Below, in pieces: positions 26,931 to 39,073 of a stretch of DNA of 64,000 bases. The position numbers and the translations under genes were made by a program. Location of the stretch: assembly GCA_900708905.1 (NCBI GenBank), contig CAADRB010000005.1, positions 3,386,791 through 3,450,790 of the forward strand, written 5' to 3'. The DNA comes from Hymenolepis diminuta (taxonomy: Eukaryota; Platyhelminthes; Cestoda; Cyclophyllidea; Hymenolepididae). The notes beneath the pieces were generated by a model, which saw only the letters and a list, made by a program, of their open reading frames with translations, ran no database searches and had not been told where the DNA came from. The stretch's first letter is position 1, and every line of letters starts with the position of its first letter.

Positions 26931-28437
26931 CTATATTTGACAGGAGTGACACAGAGTCTTCTTTGGCGGAGTATTTTATTGTGGAGGTACAGAGGAGACA
27001 GCCATTTGGTCACCGGTGATTCTGTGGGGAAGTGGAACTCACGACATAGGTGCCGTTTAAATGGGGCAATCGGTAAGCGTCTTCAATACAGGGGATGGGT
27101 CACACGAACAATGCAAACAAGACAAGGGGATGAAAATCATTAGAGAATAACGATAACAGATGAAGTGGATATAGAACAGCACCTTCCTTCTGCAAAGCTG
27201 GATGTTGGAACTCTACTTTTAGTATCGGTCGGAGGTTTTTACTGAAAATTCGTGACTTACAGTTTAAATAGTTGCCTTAAGAATCAGTCATTTTTTCAGA
27301 TAATTAATATTTACAGTAATCGCTAACTACAATTGAAAAATATTTATTTAGGTCTAAGAGGACCATATTTACCCTAGGAAGAACGCTGCTGGTATCACTT
27401 TCCATGTAAACATCTTTCAAAGCAGACAATATCCCAACCCACATCACAAAAGAGTCAATTTTAAAATTTTACTACACACATCTCATCAACTGTTGCCTTG
27501 GTAAAAATAAATCCACTAACGATAATTGAATTTTGTTTTAACTTAATTATATGTAGTTCTAATATGAGACATAAAATCCCTGCTAAGACTGAGGATACTT
27601 CAATAACTTCATTGATCCGATCATTTGGAATTGATATCTTTAATCTGAAGTGTGAGGTAAAATATATTAGTACCGAGATAAATATATTTTGAAATTTGAA
27701 AATTCCTCTTCCTAATTTTGAAGACAGGTGACGAGTGGCAGAACATGATAAATACGCACGTACATGTACACTCAAATCGTACTTTCTAACCCATACAGAT
27801 GATTTGACATAATGAGCACCAAAAATATTTATTAATTTTAGTTGTGAAAACATTTGAAACCACCTTTAGCTTAAGTTTCCTGCATAGAAATAATTAGTGA
27901 AGTTTCATCGTATTCTCTTCTATTCCAAAAGAGTTCTTCTATGTAAAAATGTCTGCATTCGTTTTAAGCTATTTGATGATGGCTTCACCGATTTTCGTTC
28001 ACAATCAGTAAAGTGGGTATTTACGCCTACAGGAACGGGAATCGACTTTGTATTGGATGTTTTAGCCATGACAAGGATTTCTTTAGCGTCTTGATAGATT
28101 TACCTTAATCACGACATTGTGCTAGCCTTTTGTCTGGTTATCTTTGATACCTAATGACTAAGGTGAAGTGTTAGAATAAGAGAATTAAAGGGGACTTTTC
28201 ATTGCTGTCCAAAGGCGAGGTCCACATTGTTAAAGCTTGCTCACATATCGGATTGTCATCCCCAACGTCGAAATTTAATTTAATACGAATCTCCTCGAAT
28301 GATCTTTGTAAAAGCAGCAAAATATCAGCAAATATTCTTCTTAGCTGAGTAGGGAAGTAAAAATCTCAAATCCTGTGAGCAGTGAACGCAAGACCCCCGA
28401 ACGTCTTTAGCCAAGATAGTCTTAGTCTTTGTGACTT

Positions 28438-29460
28438 CTTAATCGCTATAAGTTTACTTCAAAACTTCTAACTTAGTCCCCCCGTGTCTTTTATCTCTTC
28501 CCGAAGTCTTTACCAGCTTTATACATATAAATATGCCCATTTAATCTTACCCCTGACTCGAATCTGACGCTCAGGTTTCCTTGTATTTACTTGTTTCCTT
28601 TCGTTCCAACTCCTAGATGGGTTCTTCAGCCAGCTTACCTTACCAGCTTCTATCTACCACGCCCCACCTACTTTCTGCTTTGGTAGCTCTTTCTCTCTCT
28701 CACCGTGTTACTTACTATTATAGTAAAATTATTTCCAGATCTTTCGTTTTCTCTGCAGCTCTGCAACCGATGATCCTCTAATCCTATCCCACAACCATCT
28801 CTTTTTTTGTTCTGCTATTAGTACCCGTTGATTCACGAATAAATTGTATTTAAAACTGCCTCCACTAAACCTTTTGTCTCAACGAAAAAGTTAACCAGAA
28901 TGGCAAAGCAGAGCTGATAAATTGCGGGCACGATATACATATATACATCCATGAAAGAGGCAACATTGTCTCCCTGCATCTCAAACTGACGAAATATTTG
29001 ATGTATGTTTATGTGACTGATATTGAACAAATTAAGACTGATTTGTGAAATGAAGTTTTGATAGCTACCAGCCGAACATAAGACCTCCAAGACAGTCATG
29101 AGTATTAGTCGATTACGATCACTATTCCTGCTAGGGGGAAAATTTAAAATGTCAGAAATGATATCTTTAAATTTCCCTCTCTTAACCAAACAAAATGTCT
29201 AATAATAAAATATATGATTCCTTGCATAAATTGTATGTTCGCCGTCTTATTCTAAATCCTAAGTCATTTTGGGTAATTTTCATGAGCTGAACATAAACGA
29301 CCGTTTCTAGGATGTCTGAGTTTATGATTCTAGACAGTTTAGCGATAACAAAAGCCGCTAACAATCAATAGATTCACGTCCTAATGTATATACTGACATG
29401 TCTATCAAACTTCGGGTGAAATTCAAGCCGACATTAGAATAACTCTCTTCCATGTTAACT
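28438..29460. repeat. Tandem 1-kb unit, copy 1 of 3
   Basis: First of three diverged head-to-tail units. Anchors shared with units 2 and 3 are a TTRATMGCYAT-like start (28438), CCCTGACTCG (about 28550), ACCTACTTTCTG (about 28667), CCTATCCC (about 28783) and GATTTGTGAAATG (about 29038). Spacing to unit 2 is about 1000-1023 bp throughout. The plus strand of the first 350 bp is strongly pyrimidine-rich. It contains a 118-codon minus-strand frame (29189-28833). Confidence 0.7.
28833..29189 (-). pseudogene. Unrecognised 118-residue frame in tandem unit 1
   Basis: The frame has a hydrophobic C-terminal half (around VPAIYQLCFAILVNFF) that could be one membrane segment. Family unknown. The matching part of unit 2 keeps a similar peptide (FISQISLNLF versus CISQINFNLF) but is then broken by stops, and unit 3 is more decayed. 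It could be the best-preserved relic of a triplicated gene, or an open frame by chance; a frame of this length is not rare in DNA this AT-rich. Confidence 0.25.
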
Positions 29461-30387
29461 TCTTGATAGCTATGTATTTACTCCTAAATGCCCAACGAAA
29501 TTCTCCACTGTCTTTTAACTATTCGAACTGGCTTCTAGAGCTACACCTCTAATTTATCATTGTGATCTTACCCTGGCTCGATTCATAGCTAACTCCTTTT
29601 CTCCAAGCTCCTTTCCACCTACGGTTCTTCCTCCAATTTTTATTTTTGATACCTCACCTCACCTACTTTCTGATTTTATAGCCCTCTCCGTTTGCTATTT
29701 CGCGCTAAAGTAATATTCATACTCTGTAGTTTTACATTCAGTGACCTTAATCTTATCCTCTTACAACCGGTGACCGTCAAGTCCTATCCCCCAACAAAAC
29801 TACCCTTAGTACCAGCAATTAGTACAAACAGAGCACTAATTTTATTAAACTATACTTTGTTCCTATGACAGTAATAAGATCCAGCAACTAAACCCTTTAG
29901 TTCTAAAATAGGTAATCACATTAAAGAGTTGGCAGATTGCATATATCCCTAAGTGTTGTGTCAATCATTTCATTTTTACCATCAGACCATACATTTTAAG
30001 ATGCCTGCTGTCTTCTGAAATCAAACAAATTGAAATTGATTTGTGAAATGCAAGTCTTCGTTTGTGAAAATCGAATTTCAAGCACGATTGGTCAATCCAC
30101 TTGATGGGTGAACACTGGGTATAGAATCCGCGCTCTGATGCCTTAGTATTGTCTTGAACACCATCCCTTCCAAATAAAAATTTAAGATATATATCCTTGA
30201 TTTGCTGAAATAGAGAAATAATTCCGATCTAAATTTTCCTGAGTTGTACATGATTAAATGTTTGCTAAATACCCGGACCGCTGTTGATCTACAAGATCTA
30301 ATCATCATGCGCACTTAGCAGTGTCTATCAATTTTCATCATTGGGTGCAATACTCCCCCCCCCCCCTCCTCTGCCCTCTTTTGTTAC
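29461..30387. repeat. Tandem 1-kb unit, copy 2 of 3
   Basis: It aligns with unit 1 (offset about 1000 bp) and unit 3 (offset about 925 bp). Anchors are TTGATAGCTATG (29461), CCCTGGCTCG (about 29571), ACCTACTTTCTG (about 29661), TCCTATCCC (about 29782), GATTTGTGAAATG (about 30038) and CCATCCCTTCCAAATAA (about 30161). No intact reading frame. Confidence 0.7.
30355..30366. repeat. Poly-C tract
   Basis: A run of 12 cytosines at the junction between tandem units 2 and 3. Confidence 0.9.
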
Positions 30388-31160
30388 GCCTTAATCGCCA
30401 TATCCTCACTCAAAAGCCTCTCCCTGGATTTCCTACTGTTTTTCGACTTGAACAAACTGTCTAAGCCAACTTTACATCTGCAAATATCCCGGCGTGATCC
30501 TCTCCCTGGTCCGACACTGGCGTTTAAACGGCTCTCTTCATTTCGATAGCAAGTCAACTCCTCCTACCAACTCCTACCTACGGTATCCAACCTACCTGCT
30601 GCTTTTGTAACCCTTTCTCCGTTAATTTCCATTAAAGAAACATCGTAACTGTAGTTTTATATCTTTTGACCTTAATCTTATCCACTTGCATCCGTTGACC
30701 TTCAACTCCTATCCAGCGACAAAAATGCCCTTAGTGTCAGCAATTGGTACAAACTAAGTACTAATCTAATTGAACTGTGATTTATTCATCTGACGGTCAT
30801 AAGATCCCACTATTAGACCCTTTATCCCACAGCATAATTGGTAGATCTCACATATTATTGTGAGTTTACCAATTCCATAGCCTTTAAATCTAGACAGTTC
30901 TAGATCCGCGCTGGCCTCAGTCACTAAAGAAATAAGAATTGATTTGCATGAACTTCACGAAAATCAATATTCAGTCCAAGTGTTTAACCGAGAGTAAGGG
31001 TTTCAAATAGCCTTAGGGTAAATAGGCGACGACGAATCGACTTGAATTTTCGAAATTGATATCTCGAATTTTCTCAATCACCTCCCACCAATGCTATAGA
31101 CCTATGCTGTTATGATCAAATAGACGCCATCCCTTCTAAATAAGTCGATGCACACAGAGG
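30388..31160. repeat. Tandem 1-kb unit, copy 3 of 3
   Basis: It shares ordered anchors with unit 2: TTAATCGCCATA (30388), CCCTGGTCCG (about 30508), CCTTAATCTTATCC (about 30670), TCCTATCC (about 30707), TTGGTACAAAC, GATTTGCATGAA (about 30941) and GCCATCCCTTCTAAATAA (about 31126). It ends close to the 3' end of the PP2A B56 gene. Confidence 0.65.
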
Positions 31161-31676
31161 TCATACAAGTCAGCGAGCTTTAATAATGCATCAACCATTG
31201 CGAAACCACATATAATGACATTATCGTTTGTTTTTTTGTCACAGCACCGTGGCAGTAATAGAGAGAGGTTGGAGAGCAAAGTGTGGGTGATGGACTGGCG
31301 GGGAAAAAGTACTATCGGGGCAGAAGGAAAAAATCGGATCCACGCAACCCGAAGAGATTCGTGTACGCACAAATAAGAGTGTGCGTTAAAATACATCAAG
31401 TCGAATGAAAGGAAAGAGAACAGGCAAGAAAGAGGAGTGAGAAGAGAGAAGCTAAATAGAAAGGAGCAAAAATGCGGCTTTTAAAAGAGATTTCACAACT
31501 TGAAGAACATATGGGCATGTATGTTTGCGTATATTACACTATGCAGGGAGGAAGAGGACAGGTCATCAAATCAAAAGTTTAGATATACAAGTATGATGGT
31601 GGCAGTGGTACTACTTAGGAGACAAATGTTTTAATTTCGGAGATGGAGCGGAGGTTGTCTTTTTCATCCTTTAGAC
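31161..31676 (-). other. Probable 3' untranslated region of the PP2A B56 gene
   Basis: Sequence downstream of the B56 stop codon, pyrimidine-rich on the transcribed (minus) strand. No canonical AATAAA was seen on the minus strand near the stop; an ATTAAA-like variant lies near 31180. The 3' end is not fixed. Confidence 0.4.
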
Positions 31677-34600
31677 TCAGACCTTTGTTGGAGGCGTAGC
31701 ATTAGGTGTGGGGATAGAATTGGAGGAGGAATTATCATTCTTACTACTGCTGCTGTTACTGTTCGTAGTAGTGCCCGACGGAATATCGCCAGTAGTAACT
31801 GGTTTATTTTCTGTGGTCTTTTGAGCCGAGCTAGTACTACTACTTCCATTGTCATTGTTATTGTTGCTGCCAGTTAAACCTTCTGCCAAGTTGTTGTCGT
31901 TTGCATTTTCATCACCTGATAAGTTCAACTGTTCTAGCCTCCTCCATAGATCATCTCTCTCCTTTTCACGTCTTCTTTCCCTATAAAAGCAACGAAAAAC
32001 AAATTCAAAACGATATTACTCATTTCACCTGCTATCTTAAGCATCAAAGTTAATTAAAACGATTAATACAACAGAAAAGCTATACACCAACTATCACTTC
32101 TATAAAAATATGAAGATGGAATTGGCATCACTAGCCAATCTTTTAGACATGGTCAATTTCGAGTGTAAATTTTCTTCTTTTGAACAGTGAAACTTTTCTG
32201 TGCATTCATAAAGACGGATATTTTGCATAATGATTGACTAATACCGTTCAAAAAACGAGTAGTGAATGTAAATTTCATTCAAACTTGAAAATCCACGATG
32301 AATTTAGCTTAAGAGGCGCTTGGTTAATTGAACACAATTACTTTCGACTAACATCAGGGAACTAAATGAAGGGAGAACAGAAAAAAATCATCTCCAAAAC
32401 CCACAGGTGATAAATGGCAGTATTTGGGTTTTTATTAGTATTAAGTAGTTGAAAAAACAAGATGCAAAACTTATCAAATGAGTGCGTACCCCAAAACTCT
32501 TTTAAGATAGAGAAGAGACGTTCTGATTTAACTCACATTCTTCCATTTATCTACTGACCCGATTTAACCAGCGCAGTAGTTTATGCTGTTCTTGAACATA
32601 CTTCAAAGCATTTGGTGTTATATGGACATATTATTACTACGTCCCTCTGACAGGAAGCAGAATCTAATATTTTTTTACGCCCGAGTAGTATGCATAAAGA
32701 ATCAATTAGTGGAACTCATTTCTTGGGTGTCACATTTTTCAAATACTATTTTTCTATGTTCTTACCTGGAAACAAAATAAAACAATCTCTTAAATTTAAG
32801 TTATGCATAAAACGCCGTGAAGCTTTCGCTGACTTACAAGTTTTCTCTCCTCTTTTTTTGGATGTGAACTATCGTAGCAATGGTATATTTAAGAGAATAG
32901 TGGCCATATACCGTTATGCACAAGAATATGGTCTAGTCAGAATATTACTAATGGAGACAATAGCATATGAAGCAATAAATTCCACCTCTGGATAAACAAT
33001 TTGATCAAAAGATTATCACTTAAACATTCTATCGATCAGAATTAACCACTGCTTGTGTTTTTATGTTTACATTAGAAAGTATGCACTGATGGTTATCGAA
33101 CCAGTGATCTCTGACGTATCAGATACAAATAACACGGTGTAGCTATTTTGTATATGGTTGGATCATCTGATATTTCATATGGCCAACAAATTAGCATGTA
33201 AACCTAATTTTGAGCCACTTAATACTAATCTCAAGAAAACGCCTAAATGACTAACTCAGATTTTAACATAAGAAATAGATGAATTAGAAAGTGGAACTCT
33301 ATAGACATTAATCGACCCCTCTTGGGTAACATAACTAGTCTAGCCTTCATCAGGTTTCTTAGCCGGTAGTAAATACTAGAAGCACTACCAGAATGCTGAT
33401 CATTTTCACCAAATAATTCAGATCGTCGAACTTCAAGTTCTCAAGTTTCTCTAACCGTATGAATCTTGTGAGTTTTTCAAACTACGAAGTTCCCAATCGT
33501 TGAAATAATAGTCTGACTACTTTATCCACTATGACGTCGACAAAATATTCGATTTTTTCATGTTCAAGTTCATACTCTTGAAGACTTGCTCGAGTAGCAT
33601 TAAAAATTACGCCCTTCCGTTACAATCCTTACATTTCTAAGTTCCCTCCAACGCAATATTGACACTGAAAAACCTCCAAAACCTATTAAGAGAAATATTT
33701 ACAACCTAGATCGAGGGAAGACATCCTCGACCCAATCTTATTTGAAGTTCACATTCTACATACATTCTGCACATTTAAAGTAGTAGTAAACTGATGCTTA
33801 ATGGAGACTGTTAATTAGCACGTGACGTAGTATATCCATCCCTTCAACGTGACGCGATGATAGATCCTGGTTAATTTTTTAGCGGGTTCTAGTAGTTTAA
33901 ATAAACACTAATAAGAGAACAAGTACACAGAGAAGAAGGAACAATGGGACTTTATTTAAATCATCGTTGAGACACGAAAACATTTTCGAAAACTTAATCC
34001 ATAACAGCGCTCTTTCTAAACTATTTCTAATGATATAATTTTGCACATTATTTTCGACCTGTACCACAGTTAACAGTAAAGATTACCAGGCTCATTTTGT
34101 GGAGATACGACAGAAGGAAGACATTTTCCCGGCACAAGATTAGCACAACCCACTGTAAACTAGGATGTGCAGTGTGGCTACACTGACCGTAAAACTTTGG
34201 ATGGTTAAGCCCCATCTCAGAGTAGCTATATTTTCAGCCCGAGTTAGAGAAGAGATCAAATACGTTTTCTCCGCATATAAAAAATGTTTTAGATTGTTAG
34301 TTAGCAGAATAGCGATGTTCCAGGACACGCCCAGTGTCCTAAATGTAAGGCAGTGTGCAAAAAATTATTTTGAAAGACCGCCCCAGATGCGAATGACACT
34401 TCGACAGCATGGAGCATTTCCACTAGATAAATTCACATTCCAACATTTCCCTATCGTTCGGAATTAACCAATGCGATTGTTTGTTCTAGTCACCGAGTGC
34501 CAAATTCATGAAATTCACAGGGAGAAAATAATCTCTTTACCCATTATAAAAATAGGTAAATTATCATGACGTTGAAATTCACCTGGGCTTGGCGTTGTAC

Positions 34601-37600
34601 TTAAAAATACAGATTTGTAGTAACGAAGCTGTCGACAAGACCATCTGCAAAATAGGAGGTCACAGAATCGATGCCGGAAAACCGGGCATTTTTAAAGTCC
34701 TGAACAAAATTAGAGATTTTATGAATGAATTTCCTTAATCGAGCATCAGATTACTGATCCTGAATGCGCATACTTGGGAATGAAGTCTTCATACTACTCT
34801 ATGTCCAAGTTATATGTAAACAGTGTTTTCTTAGTAAAGGGAAGACACGCCATCGCTAAGCTACAAGTCTTCTCCCTTCTTCCTCCGGGTCTGGGCTAGC
34901 GGGCTATGTATTGTCATATTAGTGGCGACAAACCTTTACATTGCTAATATTTGTCCATAAGAGGATGATAAAATGTAAATTTCTCAAGAGAATGGCTCTA
35001 CTTCTACACTGAAAAAAAGCGTTTGAAAACACCTCTTTCTTATACAAGTTATTGGTTTGTAGAGAGTAAGTTACTTCTTGGTCAAATTTCGACAGAAACT
35101 GAAAATCGAGTATATCCACTACTCGATCCCTTGCTTACGCACTTTCCCCAAAATTAAATACGTTAAATTACATATCTACCTTCATCATATATAATAGCGT
35201 CACCTTAAGAAGACATCCACACTTCCAGTTATTTCCATCTACTCCTCAGTTTTTGTACGTTTATAAAAATATAAAATTTCTCAGCTTAAACCATGGGTAG
35301 TAAAGAAAGAACTAAAATGGCGTAAGCTGGTTTAAGCATAAACAAGATAGCGAGAAGGAAATTAACAGAAGGACATATGAGTTCAATTTGACTTAAAATT
35401 TTCATTTTGTTTCTAATGAGACATATATATAAGCTGATTTGACTTCTATTAAACTAATATTGAACACAGTCTAATTCCAAACGCAAAACTTTTTATGATA
35501 AAAGAAGCCTACTCCGCCTATGGGAAATAAAAAAGCATATATACAAGCATATTTTACGTACCTCTGCCGTTCTGTCTTGTAATTTTTGGTGAGTTCATCA
35601 AACAACACAGGATTCATCTCCATGAATGTCTTGAGAACATTAAATACCAACGCGACGATAGTCTGATTCCAATGTTCACGCGATATCCGATAGAAGGAGG
35701 GGAAGAGAATAGGTAGAAGAACTTCATTATTCTCCTCAATCAGCGACACCAGGTACTCATTGTTCCAGTAGTAGAGAGCCCGCTCTGCAACCTACAGAAT
35801 AAACAGAAAATAATCAGATAACACAGATTACAGATAATGGGTAACACAACACGGAGAGATAGAACTGTTAACAATGAACATACAGAGGTAGTGAAAAGAG
35901 AAAGTTGATCCATGTATACATTCGATCTCAGCCATTCAGTCGGTTGGGAGATTAGTCACACATTACCCTCCACTGGATTATAGGGACTTTGTGATAGGAC
36001 ATACATCGATTAGCTAGCTATCTAGGCGCGCGTAAGAAAGAAGCAGGCGCACATAAGAAAAATACAAGGTGAAGATGAATCACGTTTACACACAGAGAGA
36101 AGGGTAGGTAGAAGCAGCACTTTCAAGAGATTGGAGAGGAAAACACCTCGTAGAGACTTATGTATGCAAAAATCGACCGAATCAGTTTACGTGCGTTTGA
36201 TCACGAAACAAATGATCAATTAAAACTCATATTAAGAATAAAATAATCCATCAGTAGTGAGGAGGAGAGGGAAACTTAAAAGGAGTCTGTAGTAAGACAC
36301 CAATTAAGCTGACTTGTGGTCCTGAGATTTTTAAGACCGCAAAGTTAGGTTGAAGTTAGCAGGGAAAGTTAAATAATTGGAAATCGCATTGAAATTCAGA
36401 AAAGTTTACATTATGTAACTTTTGAACAATGAAATTTCAATGTATATCTATAAAAGTTCTGAGCAACAAGAATATTTGCCTCTTTCTGAGACATAAACAG
36501 CGAAATTATAAAGTTTTGCCGTTAGAGATATAACTTCTAATAATTTAATGGCATATAACCAATTTTTCGTTTGTACGGAATAAAAATAATTAATTTTCAA
36601 AAACATATTCATTAATAAAACACCTTTGGTTTTGGCCATTTGTTTCCGTTGGAACTTAGTTTGAAGGTCATATAACGGTAAACCGCTTTAAATTTAAGAA
36701 AAATTACACTCGAATGTTTGTGAATAACTTATTGGATGAAGCTCTTAAATAACTTAATTATCAAATAAATGGGATGGAGAAAAATGAGCCTTGCTAATTT
36801 GCAAAAACTACGAGTGCAAAGTATTAAAAAATGTTACCGGCAAAATAGAAAACAACCTATTGAAATACAAAAAAACAGGACTTTACCACAAGAAAACCAA
36901 AATAGGGTAGTTTAAATGCTAATCACAGACTGGAAGTTATGCGCTATCAATGATCTGATTAAATGCTACTTTAAATTAAGCTCAAACTGCCATCACGTGA
37001 GTTACATGACACTGCCAAACGCAGGACCATTTTTGGCGGAACAAAGGAAGAGAAGGGAACGGCGCACGGCACGGCACGGCACGCGCGCAAACGAGGGCCA
37101 CAAGTGAAGGGGAGAAAGTAAACGAGGGAGGAGAGGTACGAAGAGGGAAGAGGTATTACAAGTGCAGCGCCAGCAGCGAAAACGTGCGCACGCAAAGAGC
37201 GACGTTTTTGCCTAATGCGTACGTGCCTGGCTTGTAGGTATATTCACATGTATATACATCAAATAATGTAAATTTGTTTATTTTCTTCTAATTCTAAACA
37301 GCCAAAAAACGATTAAACAGGCAAACCTACTAAACACATATATAAACGCCAAGTAGCTAGCAAAACATCGATATTAATAAAACTTGAAAATAAAAGGGAA
37401 GTCAGGAATTAAAGCAGAGGCTGTTTCAGGTCACACCACATACCGTATCACACCACCACCTTCAACCCAAAAATACGGTAAATTCTAAACTAAGGTCAAA
37501 AGTTGATGATAGATTAAGGAAAGTAATAGTACGAGGGACAACTAACCTGGAAGTGAGAGCTGGAGACTGACTTGGCGATTTGACGGAACAGAGGGACCAT

Positions 37601-39060
37601 AATCTTCTTGAATTGCGTTGGATCGATAATATCGAGGATTTCCTCGATTTCACCCAAGAACATAACTTCCTTTTGAGAGTAAGTTTTGGGCCAAAATTTG
37701 AGCAGACCTTTGACTACTTCCTCAGTGAGAGAGTAATCCTTTTCGAGAAATTGCACTACACAGTACGCCAGCTGAAATACGCAAGGAAGACGGACAAAAT
37801 GCAGCGATATCAGTCACAAAAAAGCTATAATGGATTAAATAAAAACCCAAATCGGCAAACAGAAGCCGTATTTATTGCCGAGATGTGATTACTAGTCTTA
37901 TTTCTCACGCACACAAACAAGATCCACATGTAGAGAAAGTACCATGATAGACGGATTGCTCTTGGCAAGCATACACAGGAAATACACACGCCTGCCTTTA
38001 GAGAATTAAATATATTTACAATGCAAATGGGACATAGATAAGACAACGGTAGTAAAGCAAAACTCCCTACGATTAAATCAAAACGCTCAAATTGACAAAC
38101 AATCATGAGGAATCAATAAATGACCATTAATAAAGCAGTCAAAACACTTGGAGACGTACTTGAGCGTGGAACATTCCCAGAGATTTAGCCTTATGAAGAG
38201 GGATTAGGACCTTGATAAGGAAACGAGTATGTTCAGATTTGAGAGGCAGAGCAAATCCATTGATAATGCTTCCAAGGATCTCCAACAACTCTCCCACTCC
38301 ATTAAACTGCTCGGTCTCGTAGATAAAACGCAGAAAAATGTTGTTGATTTGTTTCCTAATGAAAGACCGTAGACCGAGGAATTTTCCGTAAATGCGGTGC
38401 ACAACAGTCTTTAGGAGATCCCGTTCACGCGGATCTTCGCTGTCAAAGAGCTCGAGGAGTTGTAAAACAAATTTATGATCAATGTAGCGCTTTGCGATGC
38501 TAGCTTGAAATTCTGTGGACTCCAGAACGTGGAGAAAGAACTCGTAAACGTAGAGGAGATGAGGCCAGGCAGAATCCAGGACTGGATCATCTTCCTCTGG
38601 ATCAAAATCAGGATTATCAGATGGAGGTAAAGTACGGAATATATTGCAAGCAATCTACAAAAAAAAACGACGTACATGCTTACATTTATTTAAGCGCGAC
38701 TATAGCTTTGAAAGAGGAGGGAAACCGAATTCTTACCATTCGTATGATATCCTGATAAGTGTTTTCGTTGAGAACGCCCCTAGTGACGGTGACATACTCC
38801 ACCAATTCACTAAGACATGTCCTTTTTATCTCCTTACTCTGAGTATCAGTTAGGGCATCTGAGAAATCGAATACAACACAGCACTGCTGTAACTTTTTGA
38901 TAAAAAGTTCCTGCTGCTCATTAGCCGGTGCATCCCTCAGTGGAGGAAGTGGTGTTAATTCAGTGGGTGCTTTAGGTCGATAATGTGATGAACCTTGTGA
39001 TCTCTTCTGCTTTTTACCTTTGAATTCGGTCTTTGAACGGAAGGGATCGCATTTCGACAT
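31677..39060 (-). CDS. PPP2R5E: PP2A regulatory subunit B56 (PPP2R5, epsilon-like)
   Basis: B56 subunits give the PP2A heterotrimer its substrate choice. Five coding exons join in frame with GT-AG introns: 39060-38737, 38654-38160, 37771-37547, 35791-35562 and 31980-31677 (1,578 nt; 525 aa plus stop). The N-terminus has [15 protein letters not shown] and ELTPLPPL as in vertebrate epsilon. HEAT-like repeats span about residues 50-425. The LxxIxE docking pocket looks intact: [11 protein letters not shown] (residues 194-204), then EILGSIIN and an EH after LPLK. DPERAL-equivalent [13 protein letters not shown] and [15 protein letters not shown] are strong. The basic [13 protein letters not shown] helix is followed by an unusual Asn/Ser/Thr-rich tail of about 80 residues with no counterpart in human epsilon. 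An AG acceptor 12 nt before the ATG suggests an upstream spliced segment. Confidence 0.95.
33082..33150 (-). repeat. tRNA-headed SINE, head fragment
   Basis: On the minus strand it reads an A-box-like TAGCT..ACACCGTGTTA, an anticodon-arm-like CTGATACGTCAG, then CACTGGTTCGATAACC (good B box) and CATCAGTGC. It resembles the heads at 45.1 and 50.8 kb. The 5' acceptor strand is gone, so it is a relic rather than a tRNA gene. Confidence 0.55.
34410..34465 (+). repeat. Possible scrap of repeat family B
   Basis: Short similarity (CACTAGATAAATTCACATTCC and ATTTCCCTATCG) to the middle of family B copies. It is too short to be sure. Confidence 0.25.
35792..37546 (-). other. PP2A B56 intron 3, with a GC-rich patch
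   Basis: GT-AG intron between codons. It is mostly AT-rich, but 37020-37210 is GC- and CpG-rich and holds the CACGG tandem described separately. Confidence 0.8.
37065..37084. repeat. CACGG pentanucleotide tandem
   Basis: About four copies of CACGG/GGCAC, followed by ACGCGCGC, inside a GC-rich patch of a B56 intron. Confidence 0.8.
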
Positions 39061-39073
39061 ATCTTTAGATTTC
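39061..39073 (-). promoter_or_regulatory. Splice-acceptor-like site before the B56 start codon
   Basis: The minus strand reads CTTATTTTAATAG, then 12 nt, then ATG. The AG could accept a 5'UTR exon or a spliced leader. Confidence 0.4.

Larger units (their letters stand above)
23640..28430. other. Gene-free stretch upstream of the GTPase gene
   Basis: No gene was supported. A CCAAT-containing, relatively CpG-richer patch near 25.0-25.24 kb could be a promoter for the minus-strand GTPase, but this is only a guess. A family C repeat and a tRNA-like half lie at 26.59-26.94 kb. Confidence 0.4.
31981..35561 (-). other. PP2A B56 intron 4 (3.6 kb)
   Basis: GT-AG intron that splits an Arg codon (AG|G). 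It holds a tRNA-like SINE head (33082-33150) and a possible family B scrap (34410-34465). Frames of up to 101 codons here have no known domain. Confidence 0.8.

Noticed and set aside
27461..27853. 130-codon minus-strand frame overlapping a 64-codon plus-strand frame
   Set aside because: No similarity to a known family and no exon partners; likely chance.
32690..32995. 101-codon plus-strand frame in B56 intron 4
   Set aside because: No domain and no partner exons; probably chance.
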